Source: Tetmemena sp. SeJ-2015
Lineage: Eukaryota > Ciliophora > Spirotrichea > Sporadotrichida > Oxytrichidae
DNA length: 64,000 nucleotides
Assembly: GCA_027382625.1 (NCBI GenBank)
Contig: JAJKFJ010022662.1
Coordinates: 1 to 64,000 of the forward strand
Reading direction: 5' to 3'
The notes under the pieces were generated by a model. The model worked only from the letters and a program-made list of their open reading frames with translations. It did not search any database and had not been told where the DNA came from. Shown here piece after piece: positions 12,001 to 22,800 of this stretch (the stretch's first letter is position 1; each line of letters begins with the position of its first letter). The position numbers were made by a program, and so were the translations under genes.

Positions 12001-12894
12001 CTTCATTAATTATCTGAGCAGATATTAAGTTTAAATATCATTCTTATTTTATCTAAATCTATAATAATATTAATATATTTGAATGCAACGGTTTTGACAT
12101 TAAAATTGAAAGACTTTGATATTTATAAAATCGTATATTATTAGAATGCTAAAAATATTCTGAATACATAATTAATAATTAATTTTGTTACAGGGATTCT
12201 TTTTTAAGTTACCTTACTTTATTTTAAATGAATGTATCATCTTGATGTGTTTATTGTTCAGAATAAAAGTATCCATCGTATAAAGTAAAGTAAAGTAAAG
12301 TAAAAGTAAAATTTTAGGAATGTAATTAATAATCAATTTAAAACCAGCACTTATTCAGTACTAGTTTGAAAATCGTACTATTATCCTATGTAAGATCCAT
12401 CATATAAATGAAGCTTCGCTTATTCTTTTTAATTAAATAAAGTTGAAAAATTCAAAAATTATCCTAAAAATATTTATTTTATCATTATTTTTTAGAATAT
12501 AATCTCTCTTAGATTTTATAATTCGCCCTAAAAAGTGATTGAGGATACAAATTGATCAAGCATATTTTTTGGGGTCAATTTAGAAAAAAAGGATATTTTA
12601 TGTTTTAGAAATAATATTAAATAGATATTTTAAAAGGAAAGAATATTTAAATAAGATATTTTTAATATGGATAGCTAAAGCAAGAAACACTTAATATCCT
12701 AAAATATTAATTATAGCCAAAATAATAATAATTTTACTGTAAAATTATTTTTGAAAGGAAAAACTACATTTCACCCTCAGCTTTGGCCTATTGATAAGAG
12801 CATTAATGTTGTTTTTATGCTATTGGTTGATCTTTTCTTTATTCTGAAAGATTTTAAAAATGCAATTGGAAATAATGAAGAAATACTTTTTCAT
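1..12894 (-). CDS. Gene A: large multi-domain membrane protein (3' end outside window)
   Basis: This is the first of five tandem paralogs. The proposed start is the ATG at 12894-12892, which begins a signal-peptide-like MKKYFFIISNCIF; paralogs B and D start at the same place in the same conserved block. Recognisable coding blocks run downwards: a CADG-like block at 11485-11860, further extracellular blocks near 11160-11400 and 10570-10740, a beta-propeller-like block near 8470-8650, and the first membrane segments at 1-700. The remaining membrane exons and the stop lie beyond position 1. TAA/TAG must be read as Gln. The gene is heavily interrupted: it hosts the TBE-like relic, an R1 repeat, an R3 insertion and a hairpin element. 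The family resembles the very large CADG/multi-TM proteins of ciliates; that is inference from motifs, and the biological role is unknown. Confidence 0.6.
1226..1889. repeat. R3 insertion, gene A
   Basis: About 660 bp between coding pieces that end CTGAT and resume TTTTGATAGCC. Genes C, D and E have only ~15-20 bp there. It shares TGACTGGACAACTC, GGTGACACCT and ATCTCCACAAGAAA with 17094-17850. No coding frame is seen. Confidence 0.68.
2417..2493. repeat. Left terminal inverted repeat of TBE-like relic
   Basis: 77 bp beginning CAAAACCCCATAATATGATA. It pairs with 4446-4522 with only a few mismatches. The stop codon of the kinase frame (TGA, 2488-2490) lies inside it. Confidence 0.85.
2488..3420 (-). 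pseudogene. TBE-type protein kinase relic
   Basis: Kinase landmarks can be read on the minus strand, but in shifting frames. RDLKPEN (catalytic loop) is at about 2938-2960. VIDFS stands where DFG is expected, at about 2848-2862. A P-I-E activation-segment end is followed by a DIWS motif near 2770-2785, and an acidic C-terminal stretch ends FLEDFRL before the TGA in the terminal repeat. At least three frame changes occur within ~250 bp, and one coincides with a tandem AGAC AGAC, which could be a 4-nt insertion. An upstream frame at 3193-3399 (about 68 residues) probably belongs to the same protein. TBE elements are known to encode a ~57-kDa kinase/zinc-finger protein; no zinc finger was recognised here. 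Confidence 0.68.
3540..4391 (-). pseudogene. Tc1/mariner-type (TBE 42-kDa-like) transposase relic
   Basis: From 4391 downwards the minus strand encodes an N-terminal helix-turn-helix-like segment, SIAKNVEVPARTILSHLK. Frame-shifted pieces follow, typical of mariner-like proteins: a VPHALLSF segment near 4215-4245, a DD...F region near 3930-3960, and a DN-x-SAKHKTKEAKKAY segment near 3680-3725 that fits the second catalytic-Asp region. TAG/TAA codons occur as Gln and several frame shifts are present, so it is inactive. Its role in an intact element would be strand transfer at the telomere-like terminal repeats. Confidence 0.58.
4446..4522. repeat. Right terminal inverted repeat of TBE-like relic
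   Basis: Reverse-complement copy of 2417-2493, ending TATTATGGGGTTTTG. Confidence 0.85.
5250..5590 (-). pseudogene. Second TBE kinase fragment
   Basis: About 340 bp nearly identical to 2505-2585 joined to 2676-2890 of the first relic, with ~90 bp deleted between them. The minus frame reads QYNSQQDIVRQTRSEIEEAL, then ...FLEDFRL. It has no terminal repeats of its own. Confidence 0.75.
7636..7880. mobile_element. Small hairpin (MITE-like) element in gene A
   Basis: 245 bp bounded by 16-bp inverted repeats (GCAAAAACGCTTGCTC and its complement with one mismatch). An inner 7-bp stem, GTCGTAG/CTACGAC, lies near 7827-7861. It is richer in GC than the flanks. The 72-codon plus-strand frame across it is not thought to be a gene. 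Confidence 0.6.
8470..8650 (-). other. Beta-propeller-like coding block, gene A
   Basis: The minus strand reads MDKETGIINFFRRYGSLTNN, preceded by a separate piece, YVAGIQTTFIDSNIVLL. This D-x-x-T-G-x-(I/L)-N-F pattern with YVAG is common in SBBP/PQQ-like propeller repeats. Homologous blocks lie near 21290-21480 (B), 33720-33900 (C) and 55310-55490 (D). The domain name is tentative. Confidence 0.4.
8955..9381 (-). repeat. R1 repeat copy, gene A (inverted)
   Basis: About 0.43 kb, the reverse of the R1 family. Its ends are related to TTATAGCTGAGAATTTAAT. The core has GTCGCTTATAACTCTTTACTG, and the other conserved part is CTGATCTGCAGCTTGTTCGA. Confidence 0.7.
11485..11860 (-). other. CADG-like coding block, gene A (split by IES-1)
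   Basis: Reading down from 11860 gives FVDADNNDSLIYSMSLTPPY, then ...KVYNFKVIASF. After removal of a 19-nt segment the frame continues as YVDDFEYTTNSQLQFLLKKG and onward. The FVDAD...DSLIYS pattern is typical of cadherin-like/dystroglycan-type (CADG) extracellular repeats. The block ends near 11485, where a TAG is read as Gln. The same block occurs in B, C and D. Confidence 0.6.
11681..11699 (-). other. IES-1 of gene A (19 nt, pointer ATTT)
   Basis: Within the CADG-like block, two ATTT repeats enclose an AT-only stretch without GT...AG ends. Deleting the stretch plus one repeat joins GCCTC to ATTTTACG and gives the continuous frame IASFYVDDFEY. Left in, the frame runs into TGA. Confidence 0.72.
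12281..12306. repeat. AAAGT microsatellite
   Basis: Four to five tandem AAAGT units in the spacer just below the gene A start. Confidence 0.85.
12285..12395. repeat. Source-like copy of a sequence also found in IES-1 of gene C
   Basis: The stretch with CCAGCACTTATTCAGTACTA matches 36586-36676 over about 90 bp. This copy lies in the spacer between the gene A start and its CADG-like block. Confidence 0.75.
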
Positions 12895-13890
12895 TGAAGC
12901 ATAAAGTCGTTTAGTTCTACTTGTACTATAATCCTAAAAGCATTTGAAAACTGAAGATTAGAAGCTTAAAGAATCTGTTTTATTTCAATTATTATTTTTT
13001 CGTGATTCTTATATCTATCTTTTTAATGTATGATCTTTATAAATAGTGGAATAATAATTCATATATTATAGTTCGAGATATTATGATTTATATTTAGAGA
13101 TATTCTCACTTGTCATTATATTTATTTTCATTAAATTAAGGGTACTTTTATATATAAGATTATTATGAATAGTTAATCCTGGATTATACATTGTGTGTTG
13201 GTCCTTGGCCTGTGATTCACATTTTAATACGCTTTAAATAAAGTTTGAATTGGTTTTAAAGTCTACGCAAAAACTAATTTGAAAACAAAAACATACTAAA
13301 AATTAAATTAGCACCATCAAAATCAAATTCTTAAAATTAAATGTAGAGAAAGGAAGTCTAGCGTCTAAGATAAGTAAGGCATCCCTTCCAAACAACAGAA
13401 GACATCATCTCAACTAGCTAGCTCAAAATTTTCAAAAGTATTTTTATTTTGTTCTTCTTTTTAAACAGCATAAACAGCAATATTTACATCATGCGCAAGG
13501 ACCTTCAACGAATACAAAATCCAGAAAGAGTCTATCCTTACCCCTAACATTCAAGTGCTAAAAACCGCAGACATTAAAGCTTGTTCAGTTCAAATAGTAT
13601 TCTTCAAGTGTCTTCCACTGATCTGGCTGTTTTTGGCTTTAATTAAAATTTAGAAATTTAAAAATAACCAATAATTTTAAATAAAGTACTCTTCTTAAAA
13701 ACTCTGTCGTAGTTAAGTTTTCCTTAACTTCGATAAACTCATCGAATTAATCCAGCAATATTAGCAATAGTATTCAATTTATGCACAAATTATTAAGAAA
13801 TATATCATAAAAGATATCACTTAATTTTTAGTAAATTTAATATCGACAAATTAAAGTTCTATAATCTATTGTCTTAAAAATTTTAGCTTT
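12895..13890. other. Intergenic region A-B
   Basis: 996 bp between the gene A start and the gene B stop. The first ~130 bp upstream of the start is conserved among paralogs; the rest is AT-rich. No gene or clear promoter element is seen. Confidence 0.5.
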
Positions 13891-16800
13891 TCAAACATTT
13901 TTAAGCTTTAATTATAATTACCTCTCTAAGCTACTCTAATAGCAAATCTATTCTCTAGAAGCTTCATGTTTTGTTATTGGCTTAGCCTCAATATAATAAG
14001 GGAGATCAATTAAATCCTGCATGCTTTCAAAGAAAATAATTTCATTCCCTTGTTCTACTGTTTCAAATCGTAATGAAATTCCACCAACTTAAACTTTTTA
14101 TTCTCGCTTTTTGGCATCTTTATCTCTCTGAAAATAAATTTAATATGGGAAGGATACTATTAGATTACGAAATTTAAGTTAGAAATACAATGACAAGACT
14201 TTAGCAAGCAAAATCGTCAATTTTTGCTCTAGGCTATATATATACTAAAGGATTGTTCTATATCAATCTGAATTTGTAATTTGTAATTTTGAAGCTTTGC
14301 AACTTTTTAACATTTTTATGAATAGTATCTTACCTAAAACTGTGCTAGTAACTGCTATTATCATATAAGTGTCCTTTTCTACAAAATAGTAAAAAGATGT
14401 TAATTATTGTACAATGTTTAGTCAATTCTCCTTCTTGTAGAATGAGAATTCATTTTCTTTAAAACATAATTTAATGGCAATTTAAGATATAAATAAATAA
14501 ATTTTGTAATTCTAAGGTTAATTTTCAATTCTATCTTTCCAGTAATGAGCTATAAAATTTTGATGTTGTTTTATTTTAGATTTGATATATTAAAGTAATT
14601 TTGAAACTGTTTCTTTAATCACAAGAAACGAATTTAAAAGCAAGTAGAAAATGACAAGAGCAATAGGAATAAATCCAAGTTAAGTTTTCAAATCTATATC
14701 TATGTTAATGAGCAATATATTTAAATATTTTTAATAGAAAGGGAATGAATGAGTAGCAAGTTAAGAGAAAAATGCTTTCGTTAAACAAAGAGACTGTATG
14801 GAATTCTCTACTCTCGTATGGATTGGTAAGATTAACAAGCATTATCATCCAAATGCTAGTTTGAATATGCAATATTAAGCAAACCTATGGACTATCTTGG
14901 AAGCATATCATATTTAAAAAAATTAAGAATTAAATTAAAGTAGGAAAAATTTACAGAGATCGAATCAAAGTTAGATAATAAATAGTCATCTGATGGATCG
15001 ATACAGAATAATTTTTTTAAGAATATGTTTTATAATAAGCAAATTAGTATTTGCTATACAATTATTTCTCTTTCATGCCAAAAACTAGTTATTTTTGGAG
15101 TTATATTTTTCAAAAATAAAACTCAGAACGAATGATAAGAAGCTTATATTTTTAAGCATTATGGAAATATCAGAAGAAAAGATCTTGAATTGGTTAGTAC
15201 ATCATAAATATACTTATCAGAAATTCAATGTTAAATTTGCCATCAAACTACTGATCAAGGTGTCAACAAAAAATTTGCAATATAACTTTTAATAGAATCT
15301 TAATCTTTATTTTTAAAATGATTATAAGAGTCCAATATCACTAAAGAAATATATTTATCACGCTATTTTTAATCTTCATAAATGAATAATTTTTAATAAA
15401 TATAAAATATCATGATGATTGAATAAAATAATCTTCTGGTCCAAGTATACAAAACAAAAGCAAATATTTTAATTCCTGTATCTTCCTTAGCTTTTGTATT
15501 TTCAATAAGGACTTCCATTTGATCAATTATAATTATTTTCTCCTTCTGTCTTCGATTTCTAAGCAGAATTAATTAATTTTTATTGCAGTTTCATTATGTA
15601 TGCTGCTAGAAATGGCATTGAGAAAGTAAAGACCACCATTAAATATAATAATTTAAATTGTTAAAGATATACAGGAAGACATCAGATCACCACTAAACTC
15701 AGTTCTCATCTATAGAGTTAAAGAAGTGAATAATTATTACATCAAAGAAATTTATTAGAGCACAGATTGAGAGTTCAAGTTAACCCTCTGCAATGAATCT
15801 GAGTATTTGATTGAAGATGCACTTTTCATATATCACTTTCAAAATTTTGCTACAGCTTAATGAGAAGTCAGAACACTTACTTATGCTTAGAAAGGCCAAA
15901 AAGTTAAATCAGTAAAGCAAAGGCAGAGAGCATGAGGTTTATGAAAATCATGTAAAACATAAGACCTAGATTCTGAATTAAATTTGTTGAGCTGTAGTTC
16001 ATAAAATCATAGTAGGGATTTAGAGGTTCGTATGAGAATGAGTCAAAGTCAAATATTCCATTCGAAAAATTATCAGTGTCAACTATCATTACAGTATTTA
16101 AATGAGTTTAGCATATTTTTTTTTACTTGATTTAATAAATAAGTTGAGCTATGCGATATCATTCAATTTTTATTTGTTCAGAAACGCGAATAAGGTGAGG
16201 GTGTTAGCTGGAAGTAAAATAGACATCATCGGAAGATGTGCTATAAGTTGAAAACCTTCAATCATCCCCCACAACATTTATGCTCCCAAACTCCTAAAAT
16301 AATTACTTACTAAATCTAATCTTACAGAAAAATATTTAGGCTTGCGCTAATTCCAAACATAGTGGTCATCGCTATTTTTATCCAGATTGCTACTGTGTTG
16401 GAAAGAGAGTATTCATCTGATTATATTTGAGACGGGATAATTTTTGAGATTTTGAAATTCAAGGATATTTTGAATTTTACGCTTTAATCAAAGTAAGTAT
16501 CTGATTGATTGAAAGTTACTTCGATAGAGTCTAGCTGAGCTTGTGAAATTAGAGAAGTCAAGTTTTCAAATTTTAAATTGATTAGAAGCTAGTTATAAAT
16601 AAGGAGGTAAATAACTTATTAAAAAATGAAGGATAGTTTGCTTAAAATCTTTTAACTTAGTACTTTATTGCAAAATATTTTCCCTAAATTTTGACCTAAA
16701 TTTTCAATGACTTATTTAGATACTCCTAGTAATTTTATGGAACTAACATATCTTTTTCAAATTATATTGTCATTAATCCCGTTGAAGAGATTTTCAGAAT

Positions 16801-19800
16801 CTTAGCTTGCAGATTGTCTACTGCCTTGGACATCTGACTCTTAATCGAAAATTTTTCCTGCTCAGTAGAGTTAAAAGGCAGTACTTTAAGAGTGAATTAA
16901 TACGAGTTATAAATATCAGGGGTGCCTGAATTCGAGAGTTTTACATTTATTGAAAATGATCCTTTTCCATCTGGATTAGTTGAGTTTTAAGGATAAATTT
17001 AAAGAAGAAATTTAAGATTGAATGAGATTGCAGAATTTCCATCAAATTTTGAAAAATTAGAAGATTTTGTATCGAAGGAAACCATGATCTGATATCAGAA
17101 TTTAATAATTTAAATGGAATTAAAGAGTTAGACCGCAATGTCCAAGAACTCACAGTTAAGAGGAATAACTGCTAATTGGGGTGTGCCATTTCATTACTTC
17201 AAAAATTGTGGTGACAAATTCCATCCATAAAGATGGTAGATTTTTGCAGACTCGAGCATAATAAGTATCCGCTTTCAACTTTCTTGCTTTCTTGACTCTG
17301 ACTGGACAACTCTAGCAAAAAACCTCTACTATTATTGGTTAGTTAAAGAGGTAGAAAAAAATCAAGACCTCCTGTTAGGTTAAGAATAATCTTAGGTGAC
17401 ACCTCAGTTGACATGGTGCAGAATAATCCCTGTGATCTTGCATTATATATTATCTCCACAAGAAACACCAAATCAGTACCAAGAAGCATACCCTTAAATT
17501 TCCTCTCTGAGTTCCTTACGATTTTACCACGATCATTGCTCCTTTAGGCTCTTCTATCCGAAGATAGTTGCTCATTATTCTAGGGCAAGAGGATCTAGGA
17601 GAATGTTCTTCTGGCCGGTTTTCAGGGCTGACCATAACCCACGTACTCTTAAATTAGACACACTACACAATTCACAGACTGATACTAGACTAGATTGCCT
17701 CCTTTAAGGAGATAAACTCAACGAGGAATGTCATTGAATATTGTTCGGCTAATCTACCTACAACAGACAAGCTGTCTTTGGTGTAACATCACAGGTACTG
17801 TTTTTTTTTAACTTTCTAATTTAACCTTAATCTGATATATAAATAATTGAGTTTTGATAGCCATTATTTTATTCATTATTTATATCTGGGAGTTTGTACA
17901 TCAGTGAGATGCTTTGCATAGTTTCTTAATTTTAAAGACTTGTTTTAAAATAGGGTGCCTTTTTGTTAATATCCAGATTACTAAAGATAACTCTAAAAAT
18001 CAATGAAAAGGTTTTGCCCTATTTTATGTGAAATAATTTATTTTTCCCTATAATTATCAAATCAAAAAGTTAAAATCTAAAAGCCATAACGCGGAACTAG
18101 ATTCAGCTTGGTTGGTATAGTGAGATTAGCTTGCCTTTACCAAATGCCGTTATTCGTTACTTATATCTTCTGAGAGGCGATCTAATTTATAAAAAAAATC
18201 TGAGAATAGTCGTATCTAATTGAAGGATGAATTAGTTATGATGAGCCCTGAAATCGCGAGATAAAAATAAGCTACCCTTAGTTGGAACCTATGACTCTAG
18301 TCTAATTATTATTTATCTTATGATAGTAGAGCCCGCAATGAGTGAATGATCATTGAAAAAAATTGCAAAGAAAATTCGAAGACAATATTTAAGAATATTT
18401 TTTTTGGTATTTATTGTGTTTCTTGCAGAGATATTATTTTAGGCAAGAAAATTAGCTTTATTCTGCTCTATAATCTTAAGGTGTCACATAGCTCCTTGTT
18501 TATGTTGCCATATCTTGTTATTATAGCTGGTTGCTTGCTAGAGTTTGCTAATTTAGTCTTACTGATTTGATAAGAGTTTTATTTTATTTTTAGATGTTTC
18601 TGAAAGTGTTTTTTTTATAAACTTTGATTAAATTATTCTAATTTATTTATCTTATATGACTGCAAATAAATTGATCAACAAAGCTGAAATGCATAGTATA
18701 GCTTTTTCATTCTTTAACAATAAGTTATAAATTAGGCAATCTCAATTAAGCAAGTTGCTGAGGAGGAAAAATAAATTAAATGATAAGGTACAAGTGTAGG
18801 TGCTTACTTATGAAAGCAAAGAGTTTTAGCTGATCTTAAATAAATTATGAGAGATCTTTGTTATTTGGAGCAGACCTTGGAGAGAGCACTAATTATAAGA
18901 AGCCGAGAATAAATATTTAAGAGAAGTAGTTAATTTGTGTTTTTCTAAGATCAACTGCACTATTTACTCCTATAGAAACTTCATTGGGTGTAATTCCGGA
19001 ATTATAAGCTGGTGAATCAAATACTGATGTAGATTGAATCGTATTGTCTTATTTTAAATATTTCTTAAACATAATATATCATATTTATAAATATTATAGT
19101 ATCGATCACATTCAAAAACCTAAATTATTAAAAGAGTTAATCTAATAATTTGCTTTTAGCTTTGAACATTTTTACAGGAAAAAGTGAAAATTAGGAATTT
19201 AAAGCTAAAAATAGAGATATCTAAGTATTAAGCAGAATTAATCTAGTTCCTTTTGATATGCTTTATTTTAGATATTTAATTTGATTACTCCACATGATTA
19301 ATAAATTAAGATAAGATTCCTTTACAATGGACTGCATATGCAAGGCCAGATACGTTCCATTTGCATTTTTGCACTAAATAAATATAGTTTCCGGTTAGAA
19401 GAGTGTCGAAATATGTTAATAGATTTAGCAGTTAAGTTTGAAAATATCAAAATTGTGGTTGAAATTAATTATAAGTGGTTTTAAGATAAGTTGATAGTGA
19501 TGAAAATCATAAAATTAGGAGTTGGAGAATTCCTCCTGATAAATTCCTCATTCTCATTAATCAAATTTAATTAATTGTACTCTCAAGGTATTTATTACTG
19601 TAAATAATTTCTATTTCATACAATCAAAATTAATTGAATCTTTTATCATATATTTAGTTTATGGGTATTGATTGAAAACTATGTTTTTGTAAAAAAATCC
19701 ACCCAAAATCGCATAATGGCATATATATTTTCATTTCCAAATAATTTATTTATAATTTTACAAGCATCTAAACGTGGTATCATCAAGGTTGGCGACCAAG

Positions 19801-22800
19801 CCAAATTTTAAAGTACTTGTTCCTGTATATATATAGCCGGATAAGAAGAGCGAAGGTGCATCATTGTATTTGAAAGGCTACTTGTTTAATTAATATTTAA
19901 ATTGATCGACGTGAATATTATCGATTATCCAGGTACTGCTGTTAACTAACCTAGAATATCAGCTTGAGTGGATTATCCAACGATTGAGTAAGCAAAAATA
20001 TTAATTTGGGAAAGTATTTTTCTTCTTATTTTTATATCACAATCATATTTAAATTTAAACTATCTCAAAATCGTTAATTTTTTACAATAAAGAGTCAAAT
20101 TATATTTATCTCTTATTTTCCTTATCCCCGCCCTTTTTTACTATTTTTATTTAAAGTACCACCCTTAAAATTATGTGTCGTATATTAGAGGAAGAATTTA
20201 ATGAAAATGATGCAAAGAAAGAATAAAAGAAATTTAGTTTAGAATCAGGAAGAGTATAATGAACTTAATTGCATTTTAAATAAGAATATCTTATCACTAA
20301 ATATTTTTTTGAATAAATTTGTACTATTTTATTTATTTAATAGAATTAAGTATTTCTTTGATTGAATTCCGCTAAAATAGAGATTTAATAAATCTAAGTA
20401 AATATCTGAAGAAGATAAGCTGAGATTAACTTTTTTTCCAATGCTTTTACTCTTAAATTTAGTTTTATCTAATATATTATTTTTATATCTATTTTTTGAA
20501 AATAGGAGTTCACTAAATAGAATTTTAAGGATGGAATCAATTTTTAAAAAAATGAGTTTTGAGTTTAAACAATTAATTGCGGAGAAAAATATATCTCTAT
20601 CGCTTTGTATTTCTTTAGATAATTCAGTTTATTAATTCAATTTATCATTAACTTGACTCTAACTGTATTTATGTAAGGAGGGTTTGGATATCTTTGAATA
20701 AATACGACTAATAAAAATTATAAAATGGATTAGCGGGATCTTTGCTCTAGTAGAAAATTTGTTTCAGTCCACTTATAAATCTCATTCCTATGCACTCAAA
20801 TATTTCACCTGCTGTAGTAAAATTAATTATATTAAATGAATAATATATTATATATTTAACTCAATTATAAGCTGTAGTGTTTTAAAGATCTTTTTTATTA
20901 ACTGTGCTGCTATATATATTTAATTTAATATTTTTTCATTAACTAAAATATTACATAACAAAAGTATAATTTGTTGAATTGTGAAACCATATATTTTACT
21001 TTCAAATCTTCAAATCCTATTGATTTCCATTCTTACTACACTCTATTGTCCATATAACTCTAACTGATATTATTTTATTTAAAATTTGTAGCGTCATACA
21101 GAAAGTAGTCAAGCATAGTCTCTGAAGATATATAAATTAAATATTAAAGAAGCTAAATTCCAGAAAAAAAAGCCAAGCTAACTATAAATTAATTGGAGAT
21201 TAATAAAATGATTAAATAACTATTAGTATTAGTTCCCACTGTGCCCAGACAAATTTGTAAATTTAAAATATTATTACAACCGGTTAAGTAAGTTGAAGTT
21301 TCTTCTACAATGAGCATTTAAGGCACGGTCCCAAGATTTTTATTTCCAGTGAGGCTTCCATACCTTCTAAAAAAATTGAGATTGCCAGTTTACTTTACCA
21401 TACTCAATAAAATTAAAAATATTTAATAGCACTATATTGGAATCGAAAGAAGTAGTTTATATTCCTGCAACATACATTCAAAAATAACTTCAAATAAATT
21501 AGCCATTTTGGGTTAAATCCTAAAACCAAAAATAAATCTGATCAGATTTTATTTAAACTTTTAATTTAAAATTTAAAATTTTAAAAATCTTTAAAATTTT
21601 ATTAATATTAGTTTTAATTTGGGAAAAAATAAAATATATTAAAGAAATAAAAAAAAAGGAAAATTTCTCCCTCATCATAATTTTTTAAAAAATTAAAAAT
21701 TTTAAAATTTTAGAGTCTCTGATATGTGATAAAGGTTCCCATTGTTATGGCTTTAATAACCTATCCAGTTTAATAGCTAATAGCTGAATAAACATATTTT
21801 ATCTCATTATAGCTGAGAATTCTTAGAGGATAATTAAATTAATAAATAAGATAATATATTTTAAAATCTAAGACAATTGAGAGATGAGTTTTTGAGTTTG
21901 ACTATTTTATTGGTTAAAATTTTGCACTTAAACATCTCTTTGCAAAGAGCCTTTATTGCAATAGCTGCAGAAAAACTCCTGCTAAAATTTATTGAGTTAG
22001 CTACGTAAAAAAAATTTAAGCCGATCTACCTTGTGTTTATAGATGCAAAATTTTTTACAATTTTTCATTTATATTTTTAATTAAATCCAGATTTTCATAT
22101 AAATTAAACTATAGTTTCAAATTTGCCCCCTCAAAACTTTCTCGAACTAATTTCTACATTTCTGCAGTTGTTTACAAATTTTAAAATTAAAAAAATTTAT
22201 TTATTTCCTAAAAAGGGGAACATTTTTTAAACCATTTTTCATTTGTTCATTTCTTATCACTGTTATAATGAGGTTTGTGTAGTTTAAAGTGTATGTGTTT
22301 TAACTTCTTTCTCTATCTCAATTAGCTTCACAATTAGATGAATATTAGGAGTGATTTGAATTTTGACAACTTTTATTCTCTAAAAGTGAACAATCTTAAG
22401 ATTTTGGTTTCTGCATTGATACCCTAAAAGTATAAGTCTTGGTGTAAATTAGTTTTTGATTGATAAATCTTGAATGCTCAATTTCATGAATAGAGATATG
22501 AGCCAAAATCATGGAAATTAAACATTCTAGACCTAAAGTATCTATAATTATTAAAAGTCTAAGTATGAGCAAAAGCCTATTACAATCAAGTAAAGGATAC
22601 ATGAATACTGGAAACTAACTCCATTTAATTTACTTTAAGATTTAATTATTAAATCATTAACTCATTTATTTTTATTATAATATCTTATGGCAAGCCGTGA
22701 TTATTCCTTCTATTGTACTAATGAAACCATTTCAACCGAGTTTAGCCAAGAATATAAATTTAATTATTTAGAGTTAATTATAAATTTTGTATGAATTTTA

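Noticed and set aside
21780..21810. TTATAGCTGAGAATT as another R1 copy in gene B
   Set aside because: The R1 core does not follow, and the matching place in gene A has a related sequence, so it is part of the conserved gene block.
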